Below, piece by piece: positions 45,601 to 57,894 of a stretch of DNA of 64,000 nt. Positions within the stretch are counted from its first letter, which is position 1. Every line of letters begins with the position of its first letter. The notes under the pieces were generated by a model. The model did not search any database and was not told the origin of the DNA. It saw nothing but the letters and a program-made list of their open reading frames with translations. Origin of the DNA: Eucalyptus grandis (Eukaryota; Streptophyta; Magnoliopsida; Myrtales; Myrtaceae); NCBI RefSeq assembly GCF_016545825.1, contig NC_052613.1, positions 10,354,001 through 10,418,000 on the forward strand, given 5' to 3'. Both the position numbers and the translations under genes were made by a program.

Positions 45601-48600
45601 ACATTTAACGCTAATGAAACGTACTAAGTGAAGATAAAACAGAGAAATTGGTTCTTTGGGTTAGTTGTTGGAATAGAGTGCAATGTTTCAGACTATAAAA
45701 GCAGCACATGTAAATGAGAGATATTCTATAGTCCAAAGGTGTTGAGAAGATGCACCAATGTATTGGCCCACAGAAAGTCACAAAAGCAATATCTATAAAC
45801 TGCAAGCAACAATATACCAGCAACAGCAATTCCACATGAGTTTGTGGTCTCATACGTAATGATCTAGGACTATTGCCAGGTCTAACCACCCAACAGCCTC
45901 TATTGCTCTCAAATGAAAGGAAGGCATGTGATATGCTTCAAGGCTTTAAGTAGAGAAAATTCATGCAATGTGGTGATGCTGTAAACAACTGGTAAACAAA
46001 CCTAAAACTCTCAATCATAAGACAGTTTCTGAATGGGAGTCTTTTTTGGATTAACACCCCCCTCATGTTCATAACCATGAGTAAGAACACCTTTTTTCCA
46101 TCATTTCAGCTGAATGTCAGGTTTTAGTTTTGAAACAATCTTTCTTTATCACCTAAGTTTCTCTGTGGCTTAGTCATATTTTCCTCTCTTCATTTAAGAA
46201 CCCAATATTAAATAAAAGTGACAAGGGTCAACCCAAGTGGCTAAGACAGTAAGGAAAATTTGACAATTATTTAGAGAGTTATTTATATCCTCGATATGCA
46301 ACCCATTCTTTTATGCTACAGAAAATTCTTTACCAGAAATTAATTCAGAAATCAGGCAGATGAGATACTGACCGATTGGAGCATTGAGTTCCAGTTCGTC
46401 CTTCCAAAGCCGAAGCTACAGCTTGCCAATCACCCTCACCCAAAATCTCCACTGCAGCACGAAGCTGAGCATCCTCATCAGGAGTCCACTCACTTTTCAG
46501 TATGCAAGGATTTAAGCTCCTTTGATAGCGGGCCAAGCATTGAAATGGCGTTCTTTTTGTCCCTAAAGATACCGCTACCTCAAACCAATTATTTATCCCT
46601 TTTTCTTGGATGGAAAACAAAAGACGTTTATCTTCTTCAACTGTCCACCTGCCGTGATTGATCAAGGGGTCTTCCCAATTCAACCATCTGCAGTTCATAT
46701 GAGCAAATGAGCATAAGAAACAATCCAATTGTTAACAGCCATCATGGCTCAAGGGAAAGAACATTATAGTGTCCCACATAAAAGTCACTAATCACCAGTA
46801 ATGCACACTGCATAGTAGACCCCCTCAATGATTCTCAAATTGCTTTACGTCTCTAAAAGATTACGATATGCTGGTTTTTATTTATTTATTTATAGAAATG
46901 AGCCTATCCTCTCTTCTCTATTCATATTCCCCCAAAAATATATCAAAACAGATCAATAATCCAAGACCAAAATACAAGTGCTAAATGGCAAACAGTTTCT
47001 GAAGTTATATAGCTCTAACAGGTGTTATATACTGATTTAATCATTGTGGATCTACATGGCTGGCCATATGGCGCAGCACAGGTTCTCAGCAGACAATTAA
47101 CAAAGGAATTCAAATGGAATTAGATAAATCAAAGTCCACATCATTTCAAGGACCTAGCGCAGAAAAGGACCAGCTCAGTATACTTTATTCTATAGCAGGG
47201 CATCGTTTTTTTTTTTTTTTTTTTTTTTTGCTCCCATATGGCAGGAGTTATTCAGATTGGTTTCCTAGGTTTTCCACATGTACCCTATCATCAGCTGTAT
47301 CACCAATAGAGATCGAACAGTCATCAAGACAAAACAAGTTTCAGTTACATTGGCCAAGTTTGGTAAAGATGGATTCTTGCAATAATTCTTGAGTCAAACC
47401 CTAACAGCATTGGCCTAACATCTGTTTAAATTTTTGTAAAGCTAAAAATTGTGCTCTCGCAAAGATTATTTTGTGTCCCCATCAATGAGCATCACTTGCC
47501 AATTAATTTTTTTTCATAAGTTCCTTTTCTAGATAGAGGAGTTATCTACATGTCCTATTTCTACTCGTGTAGAATTTCAGAGTGGTCTATATAGTGGTAA
47601 TTCTTCCTTAATGATAAAATAATTAATTGAAAAAAACTTTTCTGAAGCAATTGTGTTCCTAAAAGTAATGCCTATAAAATCCAGGTGTGAGTTGGCCAAA
47701 TAAAAGCAAAAAGAAATTCAGGTGTGATGTTTAAAAGGTTTTTAACTTGATGCTCTAGTGTAATGTCTTCCTGACTTCATTACCATGCATACAGACACTC
47801 CTTTCAAATCCAAATCTCAATCAGGCTCAGATCCAATTTTTTTTCAAAGGCTGAATTCAACAAAACCTGCCAACTACTTTTTACTGAATTCAGAGTATTA
47901 CTGACTAACAAATAGACAAATAAAAATAACAACGCTAGAAATTGAAATAAAACTGCATGACATGACAAAAATTTTTAATTGCATGAATTGCTTACCTGGC
48001 CTCACATTCGGCGCCAGATCTACCCGGAATGTATAGGGAGGCCAACTGATCCCAATTAACCTTTGGCAAAAATTCTCTGATACTTTCAGGCGTGATATCA
48101 AGATCTCTGATTGATGAAAGTATATCTTCGAAGCCATATTGGTCTCCATCTGGAGCACTGTCAGCAAATGGAATCAGAAAAAAAAAAAGAAAAAAAAAAA
48201 GAAACTATTAACTTAAAAAAGACTGAAAAAATAAGAGAAGTTATAACAGTGAAGAAGAAGTACTTATATCTATGATGCAAAAAAGACCATACTGTTTTTG
48301 ACAGGTTGGAGAATGTATTTCCACATGCACCTAACATAGATCTCTTCAGTTCGAGGGTAGCTTTATTACTAATATCTAAATATGGAAGCCATTTATAATT
48401 TCATCCACCATCAAAAAGATTTTTTTCCTCATGTCATCTTGTGGCATTGTCATCACCACCTGAGGCATGATTTTCCTTTTGGGCATTTCCTTCCCTGATA
48501 CAAATTTGGGTGAAATAGCTCAGTTTGAACCATTGGTTGCCTTTCACCTACCATATTGCCAACATCCTTTTTCTGAATGATATTCTATCACACAAGCAGT

Positions 48601-51600
48601 GTTATTGGTAGATGTACCCGAGAGAAGAAAAACCCAAAGAAGTCCTTCATGGGACTTCCAGATAGTACTCAATGCTGTCTACAGTTAGAGAACTCTACAA
48701 GTCAACGCCAAAACATAAGAACTTAGTAGTATCGTCGGCCATCAAGATTCAGCCTATGTAAATCTAACAGTATTCCCATAGTTCAAAAGAAAGATACTGC
48801 CAAAAAAATTATATAATTTTTCTTTTGGGGACATTAGAACGTTTCCATTGATTGCATAACTGTTGGACACAATATAAATGAACTCTTAACAACAAATATT
48901 CCATGCATTAGGTAAAGATGTAGATAAAGACCTATCCAAAAATGGAACCAAGTGTAGGGTCTTTCCATAAACAAAATAGTTCCGCTGATGAAAAAATGAA
49001 CTCATCTATAACATCAAATGAAAACAAATGGCTGTGAAAAAATTAAAAAACAAGTGCAGCCATATAACTTAAGGCATAAACGTAAGCATCTCAGCAATTT
49101 ATGACAATTTTACCTGAATCGTTCCAGGCTAATTTGAAGCAATGTTTCTTGAAATTGTTGTTTTGTTCCTTTTCCAAGATTTTCCTTCTCTACCTCTGAC
49201 CATTTGCTTCGCTGAAGTGAAAGGGGAAATCTTGTCAGCGCCATTCTATAACTAGAGACATGGGAATTCTCAGCTGGCCCATAATGCACGGCAGAAACCT
49301 TTCTATCATTGACCTGCAGAATCAGTGTGTAGTGAAATGAGCAGAAAGCTACAAATATCAAAACAATTAAGGAAATTGATGCCACCAGTATCACCAGCTA
49401 CCTAAACTGAAAGTACTACATCTGCATTACTTAAGGTTGACAAATGCTGGAGATCAATAATTAGGAACATCCTATTTACGCACAAGTTCACAACACTTCA
49501 TCAGTCAGAAAGCAAGATTATGACACTCAATACCTTTGAATCTTTGATAGTCTTCCGTGCTGATATAAGTTGAACACGGGGGTCCTTCTTCTGGGATAAT
49601 GCCTTCCCAGTTCTTTGTCTGCAAGAAATCTGAAAATCTTTAAGGATTTTGACACGTTCCTTCAGCTTTTTGATCTCCTCGATTCTTGCTTCAATCTGAA
49701 TTAACTTACTTCTAATAAGCTTCTGACAAGACCTGTTCTTCTTAAGGGTGTCAATAAATATCTGGCCAGATTTTGGAAAGGAAGAATATTTGGCCAGCCC
49801 TTGCTGCTTCTGAGCTGGCTGGTGCCACTCAATAATAGCAGAAGGCTGGCACTCATCTTTATTCAATGTCTGATTGCTGTCATGAGCATCCTCATCATCT
49901 GGAAAGACTTTACAACCGCCAAATATATTTACATTCATAGCATTGGACATGCTACCAGTGCTAGATAAGCCATTCTTGCTGTTCTCCGTGTTACCTGCAT
50001 ATCAAATGGATATAAGCAACAAAAACACAGAAAAACATGCAAAACAGAAGTTTCTGATCTGATCAGAAATTCTAAGAGGGTTTGATGATGAATAAAACCA
50101 ACAATGTATAAGCAAATGTGCATGTGCACAAACACATATACCAACAATCTAGATATCTCCACTTCCTAGCAACTCTTCCACTTTCTAAGGAATTCAAGCC
50201 CACATTCTCCTAGTAAAGGGTGATCAGGAGTCTTTGTGTAAAAAAGACAGCTTATTATCTCCACAATATGATCATAAAGCAAAAGGCAAATAAGCATGCC
50301 CATTGTACTTTTACTTCCCTTGGCCAACAGTTGTAAGTTGTGCGGCCAATACCTATTTCTAATCAAAGTGGCCTACTCAACAAAGAATTCATTGAGCTCA
50401 TTATCTAACTACAGCAAGCAACTTAATAGACCTTCTAAAAGTATTAGATTAGGAGAATCATTGTACTTCAAGTTCAGTTTCATAGTTTTGACTGTGAGGA
50501 AAGGAGCACAAGCATACAAATATCTTCCTAAAGCATGATTATGGAGATGAGAAAGATCTTAGGTCCACACTATCTAAACTAAATTGTAGACCTTTCGACT
50601 TTATTAGAGATTTGAAGCTCGGCTAGAGGAATCAGGTCAGTACCCTGTCTGCAACAGCCAGAGAAACCTCGTTGTTCAGATATTCAGGATGTTCTGCAAT
50701 CTAATGAGGACAGTCCATTCCATGTACTTACTTGCATCTTAACATAACTGGAAAAGTCAGCGTAACAGCAGAGAACAGCAGATTAGTTTGAATTCTCTTC
50801 ACTTTACAAACACTAAAATTGCTAGTCATGTTCTCAATTCCCAACAAAACAAGGCAAAGAGTTCCGCTCTCGTATTTCCCATACAGCTCAGTGCTTTCTT
50901 CCCAACAATACAAATCGATCAGAACATTCACTGTCGGTGAGCTAGAAGGTGATATCTGGGTAGTGAAAGAATGCTCTCCAGATGCTACTAGCTCAATGCA
51001 AAAAAGAGTAATCTACTGACTCAAATCATTCATCAGAATGGACTTCAAACCATCAAAAACAGCGAAACAGGATTTAAGCTACTCTTAACCCAAGAAACGC
51101 AGGGAAAAATAAAATAACTACAGAATGCAAAAGCAACAAAACCCTAAGGTTTTGCAGAATATGCAATTCTAGTTGACCCTTTCAGTAGGGAGAGCAAAGA
51201 AACACATTCCAATTGCCAAATCATATGATAATGTCGAAAATTGCAACTACGTTAATTTACGAATTTGATTTAAAATTGCTGATATTCGTCATGTGTAAAA
51301 CAACGTACGACATTGCTTCTTTTGAGAGCTTTCTTTGCGCTGATAAGTTCCGGGACTCGCCAAGCGCATAGGTTTTACGGAAGATAATCTCGACAGTTCG
51401 TACCAATTCGTCATCTTGAAATGACGTCATTCATTCAAATATCAAAGCATGCACAAATATTCATCGCACGACGACGGGAGCACTTACTGTGATCATAAGA
51501 GCAGAACCGGTTCTGAATCGCGCGGAGCGTCTCGAAGTCGTCCTCGTCCTCGTCGGACGTCGCCGCCGCGGCAGCAGCCGTCGGCGGCGGATGGAGCGAC

Positions 51601-51917
51601 GCCAGGGGCTTCAGCGTCAGGGGATTCGCCAAGTCCGCGGAGAACCGCTCCTGCAACCTCCTCACCAGCTGGAGATCGTCTTCGTCGTCGTCGTCGTCGT
51701 CGTCGTCGTCGGCGGCGGCGGCGCTGCCGGGATCCGGCGCCGCAAAGTCGAGGCCGTCCGCCCGGACGACGTCGGCGCCGGTGAGCATGCAGGCGCGCCT
51801 CAGAGCCTCCATGTCCTCGTCGAACGAAGCGCCGCCGTCCTCGCTGCCGCTCGACACCTCGTCGTCGTCGTCGTCGTCGTCGCTGCCGCCGCCGCGGCGG
51901 CCGAGGCCGTGAGACAT
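42630..51917 (-). CDS. snRNA-activating protein complex subunit 4-like, 4.5-repeat MYB protein; 1-nt frameshift in exon 11
   Basis: It resembles SNAPC4/SNAP190 (Arabidopsis MYB4R1), the DNA-binding subunit of SNAPc, which activates snRNA promoters. Twelve exons: 51,917-51,488; 49,994-49,534; 49,313-49,114; 48,157-47,996; 46,687-46,373; 45,400-45,242; 45,162-45,013; 44,903-44,697; 44,519-44,235; 44,069-43,791; 43,632-43,346; 43,224-42,630; about 1,176 codons. Exon 1 is acidic (poly-Asp). Exon 2 has a coiled coil (about residues 235-270, 'KLIQIEARIEEIKKLKERV'). Exons 4-8 carry a half MYB repeat (ends 'SGAECEARWLNWED') and four full repeats starting 'GRWTVEEDKR', 'SEWTPDEDAQ', 'GRWTADEDKR', 'NPWTPEEDTM'. 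The C-terminal third is basic and low complexity. Exon 11 is 287 nt, one short of the multiple of three its neighbours need. Both halves look coding in different frames (junction near 43,505-43,520). If real, the product would stop just after the shift, keeping the whole MYB region. Confidence 0.85.
47202..47229. repeat. Poly-T tract in an intron of the SNAPC4-like gene
   Basis: A T run of more than 20 bases, within the intron between exons 4 and 5 (46,688-47,995). Another A-rich tract lies at about 48,178-48,200 just 5' of exon 4 in gene sense. Confidence 0.85.
49995..51487 (-). other. Intron 1 of the SNAPC4-like gene
   Basis: This 1.49-kb intron separates the acidic first exon from the rest of the gene. 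The donor GTAAGTG and acceptor TGATATGCAG are strong. It contains no recognised element, and its open frames are short and unremarkable. Confidence 0.7.
51681..51711. repeat. In-frame GAC/GAT microsatellite coding poly-Asp
   Basis: A (GTC)n run on the plus strand, read as Asp codons in exon 1 of the SNAPC4-like gene. A second shorter run is at about 51,862-51,882. Both would be length-variable in populations without shifting the frame. Confidence 0.8.
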
Positions 51918-52369
51918 TCCTAGGCGGAAGCGGGCGGAGCTTACGGGAGGAACGCGGAGCGCCGCCGCCGCCGCCGTCGCGGTCGCGCGGAGGCGCCGAT
52001 CGATGCGGGGAGAGGAGTTGGGAGCGGGCGAGGGTTTGGAATTCAGGGGGTTTACAGAGGCTTTTCGATTTTGAACGTGACGAACGGAGATCGGTACGAC
52101 GGTGGTGGTCGCTGACGACGAAGAAGAAGAAGAGGAGGAGGGTTTCGGAACCGACTCAAAAAAGCAGGCCGAGAGATGGGCCTGACTCTTGTTCGTGGTA
52201 TGGGCCCACTCGCATTAGGCCCAACTTTGTTGTTGCGTATGGTTTGGGCCCAATCACGGGAAGAGGCCGGTAGATGGGTGGGGTTTCTTTTTCCGCCTAA
52301 AATGAAATCCTATTTCAGTATTTTATTTAAGCTGGGATAAATAGAATAGGCCTGGCGGGCCAAAAATAT
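51918..52369 (-). promoter_or_regulatory. Leader and promoter region of the SNAPC4-like gene
   Basis: It is GC-rich immediately upstream of the ATG (CCG/GCC repeats, 51,955-51,990). A CTTCTTCTT-type tract lies at about 52,118-52,140 in gene sense, and several GGCCCA/TGGGCC motifs at about 52,175-52,260. TGGGCC (site II-like) elements are common in promoters of plant housekeeping genes. No clear TATA box is seen. Confidence 0.45.
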
Positions 52370-52800
52370 TAGGGGTGAGCAACTAGTGCTGGTTCTCAAT
52401 GGGATTGATACAGTTCCTAATTCTTGAAACTGGGGACTGGCTTTGATAGGTTCAGTTCCCCGGCTGACACCTTGAACAGGCTTTAGAACTTATAAGGTTG
52501 GTTTCAAGGTATAATTTTGAATCAAACTAGTTTCAAATTAGTTTAATCCTAATCTTAAGTAAAGCTCTTTTACTCTTTTCTTAAGATACAAAATATTCAT
52601 TGAAATTGGATAAGTTTGATAACTGTTCCATGTTATGCACATGCATATTGTATATATGATAAAAATAAACAATAAAAGAAAAAACGAAAGCTTTGGCCAA
52701 TTTCTAAGTTGACTCTAGAATCAGTCGACTAGTTTAGTTCTAAACCAATTCCATGGCCAATAGGGTCAACTCCCAACTTCAAAAAGTTAAAACCGGTCTT
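52370..52800. mobile_element. Fragment of the TAGGGGTG hAT-like family
   Basis: It starts TAGGGGTGAGCAACTAG, matching the terminus of the intact element at 12,033. The subterminal 'GGTTC-GGAACTGG-GGTTCC'-type composition follows. The other end is missing or obscured by the retrotransposon sequence that begins by about 53,000. Confidence 0.45.
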
Positions 52801-53039
52801 GAAAAGGTAAATTCCAAATTTTGTATTTTCTTTTTTCATTTTGCCAATACCCATTTGGTTATTCTTCTTTTTGGATTCTTGGGTTGACTGAAAGATCAAA
52901 AATTTGTTCCAGCTTACTTGTGTAGCATGGAGCTCTGCCTCAACACGAACATGGCCAAGAAGTTGCAGTACCTGAGATATTTCATGCACCGGATCAACTT
53001 GCTTCATCACTACGAAGTGACCCTTGTGGTTGTGTTTGA

Positions 53040-53899
53040 TGGGGGGAGCTACTGACAAAAGAGGTATTTTTTCGCCTATTTTCACTAGCGATGTTAGTAG
53101 ATCTCCAGCAGATCCAAAGGATGTCTATGCCTCTCAATTCCTTAAAGTTGATGTTGAGGCATCATCTCCAAGTCTGGATGTTCCAGCTGAGGTTCCATCA
53201 TCGATTAACACTCCTCAATCTGACCATGCTAATGCTAGTACTCAAACAGAACCTATAGCAGACTTTGGAAGATTGCTCGAGCTTATGGTGGAGATACAGG
53301 CTCAGCTATATGGGTTAGAGTGTGAATTTCAAAACATTAAATCTGCACATCAAACCACTTCAGTCTCTTTACACCATCAAGTACAAGCCTTGAAGCTTCA
53401 AGTTCAAGATAATGCAAAGGGTGAGGATATTTAATAGCTGAAGGTGACTCTGAAGGAGCTGGAGGAGACTATCAAGTTCATGGGGGATTTCCAGATTTTA
53501 TCCAACTCTTTTTAAAGTTTTTCTCCACTTTTTGTTGATGATAAAAAGGGGGAGAGTTTGCAAATTTGACCTGACTTAATTTAACCCAACTTAATCTTTA
53601 TTTTTTTGGTTTGATTTTGATGACTTTTTGCTTGGCATTTTAGACTACTTTGGATTTTTGACTACTGTATGATTTTGAATCTTTTGACACTTGCAGTAAC
53701 TAAGTTCGTGATATTGATTGTGGTTGGATAGTTATTTATCTTGTAGGATTAACATATTTTCTGTGGTTGCAGAATCGATGCTATCCATGTTCTAATCAAC
53801 ATATTTTATAAGATACCACATTTTGCTTAAGTGTTATTTTGCAGGTTAAAAAATTTCAAATTTGCAGGAAAGTTTTGTCACCATAAAAAATGGGGAGAT
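53040..53899 (+). pseudogene. 3' internal remnant of a copia element (SIRE-like)
   Basis: A plus-strand frame to 53,434 is Ser/Pro-rich and then predicts a coiled coil ('LLELMVEIQAQLYGLECEFQ', 'HHQVQALKLQVQDN'). It is followed by 'GATGATAAAAAGGGGGAGAG' and, at the junction, a polypurine tract AAAAAATGGGGAGATTG. This is the arrangement found downstream of pol in SIRE/Maximus-type copia elements, where an extra reading frame may occur. No pol remains here. Confidence 0.55.
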
Positions 53900-54865
53900 T
53901 GTTAGAGAAAACTCATTTATTGTTTTGAAGCTGACAAAACATTTCCAAAAGTCTAGTCTTAAGACCTGTAGACTCAAGTACTATAGTCTGAAGAACTCCA
54001 GACTCTACTGTCAAAATCTGAAAACCGCTAGACTTTAATCTCAAAGTTTGTCCTCACTGACGGTTTTCAAACCGAAGAATAAAGACTTATTCAAATGTAG
54101 GATTATCTTCAAGGATTCGATTCGTATGATTTTGGAAGTTCTTATGGCTGGATATAGCACCTTATGATTAATTATCTTTATTGGAATCAATTCGGATAAT
54201 CAAATCTTTTGAAAGGTGAAAATACTTGGAAGGTTCTACTTATAGAAATCAAGATCCTAATTGTATGGGCGAGCATGATTGATGGGCTTTTATCTCGATC
54301 TTCAAATGACTCGAGATCTCCTTAATTGATTTTGTCCAACGAGTAGATTGGAAATATTTGTTTGGAAAATGCAAACGGTTGTGAAAGCATGAAGGAGTAT
54401 TTAAGACAAACCCTCAAGTTGTTCGAGAGCATGCATGAAAGAAAAATTTCAAAATCTAAAGCTTCCTAGTTCTTTGCTATTTCATTTGTCGAGCTTAATT
54501 TGTACTCAAAAGAGAGAGCAAACACTTGTGAGACTTTGGAAGTGTGTAGTAAAGTTTCTACACTGTAAAGTCAATGACGTGAGATTGTAAAGTCTTTTTT
54601 GATTCATAGTGAAATCCAGCTAATGGGCTGTCAGTGCGGGTGAGTGGACGTAGGCTTGATTTAAGCCAAACCACTATAAATTTTGTGTTTCTATTCTCTT
54701 CCCTGAACTCTTTTATTCATTTGTAAATTTATTTAATTTCTAAACTTGCTCTAGTCCATTACTTTGTAGATTCCAGATCAAAAGAAAAAGTATTTATAAA
54801 TGTTTCCGCAAAAATTTCTTTTAACGCCTATTCACCCCCTCTAGGTATTCTCACTAGTCCTTTCA
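53900..54865 (+). repeat. Copia LTR (3' LTR), 966 bp
   Basis: It begins TGTTAGAGAAAACTC right after the polypurine tract and ends with 'TTCACCCCCTCTAGGTATTC' then CCTTTCA. These are the characteristic end blocks of many plant copia LTRs, with TG...CA termini. The 5' LTR and most internal sequence are absent, so the element is truncated. Confidence 0.75.
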
Positions 54866-55788
54866 TATCTAAGCATATTATTTAGTAAAATATAAATATA
54901 TCTGTTATTTCTTTGTACAAGGTTCATCAAATTCTTTTCAGCATCCTAAGATGAATGCATCCGGAGCCCCCTCTAAAAGCATATACAATGCACGATCGCA
55001 GCATCAATAGTCGAGAGGAACCCTCATATAATACGTGTATTTTATTTTAGAATGGCAGTATGTCTTCATGGAGCTTTTAGAAGCACGATAAACATGGATA
55101 TAGTTGGGAGTACACAAACATGTCCATACTTTTGTGGGAATCCTACAAGTAAGGATGCACATGTCCAAATAAAATGGATTGCCATTTTGGTTGCACATGC
55201 CCAAATACCTTTACAAGTCAAGTCTTTGTTTCATATTTTTCTTTTATAAGGAGGAGTTATGCTAAGTGGTATTGGTTTAGATCACTTAAGTATACTGAAT
55301 TTCTAGCGTTTGTTTGATGTACTGCTATTTCTGCTTCTTTAGATAGAAGAAGTTGATGAAGTTTTGTAATAATGGTGCTCTGTTATGTCTTAACCTTTCA
55401 CCCATTATTAAATGATATTTTGATTCAATTTCTTGTAGCTAAGACTATTTGTCTTAATTTATTGTAGTTAACACTATCTATCACAAGAAGTATGCAACTT
55501 CGTGTACTTATGGTTATGTAGAAGTAAAAAGATTTGTCTCTAATAACGTCCTATTTGTTGATATAACTCATAAAAAGCACCAGCTTATAGCACTAGCTTA
55601 TAAAGTTATGGGATGCATGATTGATCTGATCAAAATATGGTGTTGGATCATTATAGGTGTTGTAATTAGCATAAGCATGTGTCACAATCAAGAGGTTTCT
55701 ATGGCTAAAGGATTGTGTCTTCTCGAGGAGGACTTGCGATTGCTAGGATTCCCAACAAGAGAGCTTCCGGAACGTTCTAAGGGTGGGT
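54866..55788. other. Intergenic AT-rich DNA
   Basis: No coding segment, RNA gene or element boundary is recognised. Some short phrases ('TTGTCTTAATTTATTGTAGTTA') recur imperfectly around 55,430-55,480. Confidence 0.45.
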
Positions 55789-56163
55789 GATACGGTAATT
55801 GAGCCAAAGTCTAGAAATCTCCTGTCATTAGTATCGGTAGTTGGTAGGTTGGGCGGTACGATCTCGTCCGCTAAATGAATTCTCGATCAATGCTTGTAAA
55901 TAGAGGCCTCTAGTATAAGAAGGGGCGTCCCCTCCCCCCCTCATTTGTATTCATCCAACCATTCACTAAAACAAAATGCTCCTTTCTCTCTTCCAAAGCT
56001 TCTCTCTCTAGAAACTTTCTTTCTCTACAATCCGGGTGAGCGAGCGAGTGAGCGATCGATTTGAGCAAGGCTTGGCTTAGGCATCTTGACGATCCGAGTT
56101 GATCCAAAAGAGCCTAAGTCGCCACACGGTTACGATCCCAATCTATCGGCCCGTGACACATGC
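55789..56163 (+). repeat. LTR-like block, possible solo LTR
   Basis: It begins TGATACGGTAATTGAGCC. It includes a TATA-like TGTAAATAGAGGCCTC (about 55,894) followed by 'GGGGCGTCCCCTCC', CT-rich leader-like sequence and 'GAGCGAGCGAGTGAGC', and ends near CCCGTGACACA. The promoter-plus-leader organisation with TG...CA limits resembles a short retrotransposon LTR. No polypurine tract, primer site or target duplication was confirmed. Confidence 0.35.
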
Positions 56164-57647
56164 ATCTGAAGACCGTGAAGCTAACTCTGAAGTGTAAAAT
56201 ACTATGACTATTGATCACTTGAGTGTGAAGGGTAACAACATTCGCGACTACATCCTTCTCGACAGTTTGAATCTAGAGACCTGTTGGTAGAAGAGACACT
56301 AAGGGTCAAGCCCAAGAAGCCAACTACAAGAATGTGAACTTCATTTTTACTTTGTTGAAATCATTTTTAACTTTACCTATCTTGATCCTCGTTTCCTTTT
56401 CAGTTCTGCTATGTCATGAACAATTGTGCTACTTGCTATGTCAAGGAGGGCTGTGGGACATGGGTGAGGCTATGGATGGGGGCATGGACATTAACTTCTT
56501 CTTGCCAACTTACATTGAGCAATGAGCAAATGCTGGTTATTTTGCCGTTGTGGTTCGATATCTTTGATGTTGATTTAGGCGTGAAAACTTTGGTATTGCA
56601 ATTCAATTCATTGATCTACTTATAGGAAATTGTAGTCTCCCTTGAATGTGGATCTTAATATGCTTGGATCTTAATATGCTTAAGCTTGAAATATAGAGTA
56701 CAACTTCATGAATTGCAGAGGCACAATACTATAGCCACTAGTGAGGAATTTCAAAATTCTCCTTTTGTTTTCAGTAGGTAGATTTGCAAGTATCTTTACT
56801 TGCTCATATAGATTAGGTGGGACATCTCGTGTCTTACCGCTATGAACTTGCCATGGGGTTCAAAACAATTCTTATGTGAATTCAATGCACATGGACTCAA
56901 TGCATCTGGATCATCAAGTACGAGCGATTGATTTCCACTAGGTCCAGTGTCTTAGTTTCTAATCTTACTCCTTTATTTCTATATACTATGAAGCCGCATA
57001 ATACGTTCACGAGCTCAAACACACATGCTGATATGCCCACAAGCTTAAAGTTCATCCAACAAGTCCAAAATCTAGAACAATTGAAAGTCCAACACAAATG
57101 GACGAACCAAAGGCAAAATGAAAAACCAGGCTAAACTAAAAACATGTCGGTTGGCAAGTAAATAGGGACACTAGCCACCGACTTGGAGACGTATTAGGCA
57201 CAATCAGGGCAATGCCTTTCTTCGAAGTGGTGCGTTGAGCTTCAGATTTCACAATGAAATTTTCCCCTGTGCACATGAGCCCAAACAACCAATATAGCAA
57301 ATACACTAAATCAAGATAATTATGTCATGTGAGATATATGGCCTTTGTTCCACCATCCATCCAATTAGAACAGGGTTGAGATGGAAAAAGGTAAATACGA
57401 ACCTAAATAATGTGATCGTGTCCATTAGAGCCAACACAACATAATGTTTGATTCAAGTTAGCAGAAGTACAAGTTTGAACCATCTATTTTTTTCAGAAAA
57501 GTAGTCATAATATAACAAAGGATAGACAAAAAAAAAAAAAAACACCTAATTTGTAAGACACTTAATTCCTACATCTTCTCGTCAGTCATTTGCACTTTCT
57601 CATCAATCTTCTTGAGTTCATCCTTCAAATGCTTAAGCAAATACTTA
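56164..57647. other. Intergenic DNA left of the PIF/Harbinger element
   Basis: No gene is recognised. A short minus-strand stretch at 57,569-57,640 reads as a Lys/Glu-rich helix ending in a stop (HLKDELKKIDEKVQMTDEKM). It might be the tail of a lost exon, but it is too short to call. Confidence 0.4.
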
Positions 57648-57739
57648 GGGCGCGTTTGATAACATTTATGTTTAAAAATTATTCCAGGAAACAGAAATAG
57701 AAAAAAGTGTTTCTGTTCCGGGGAATAATTTTTGAACAA

Positions 57740-57880
57740 AAAAATGCGTTTGGTAACTGTATAAAATTTCTGTTTCTGGAATAGAAAAAGAACAGAAACA
57801 CGTTTGGTAACTGTACAAAATTTCTGTTTCTGGAATAGAAAAAGAATAGAAACACGTTTGGTAACTGCACAAAATGTCTG
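57740..57880. repeat. ~60-bp tandem repeat, subterminal region of the Harbinger element
   Basis: 'CGTTTGGTAACTGTAYAAAA-TTCTGTTTCTGGAATAGAAAAAGAA' occurs about 2.5 times in tandem with very few changes. The low divergence suggests recent amplification or a maintained transposase-binding region. Confidence 0.8.
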
Positions 57881-57894
57881 TTCCAATTTTTTTC

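Noticed and set aside
51449..51923. Plus-strand Arg/Val-rich open frames opposite exon 1 of the SNAPC4-like gene
   Set aside because: They are antisense shadows of poly-Asp and poly-Ala codons.
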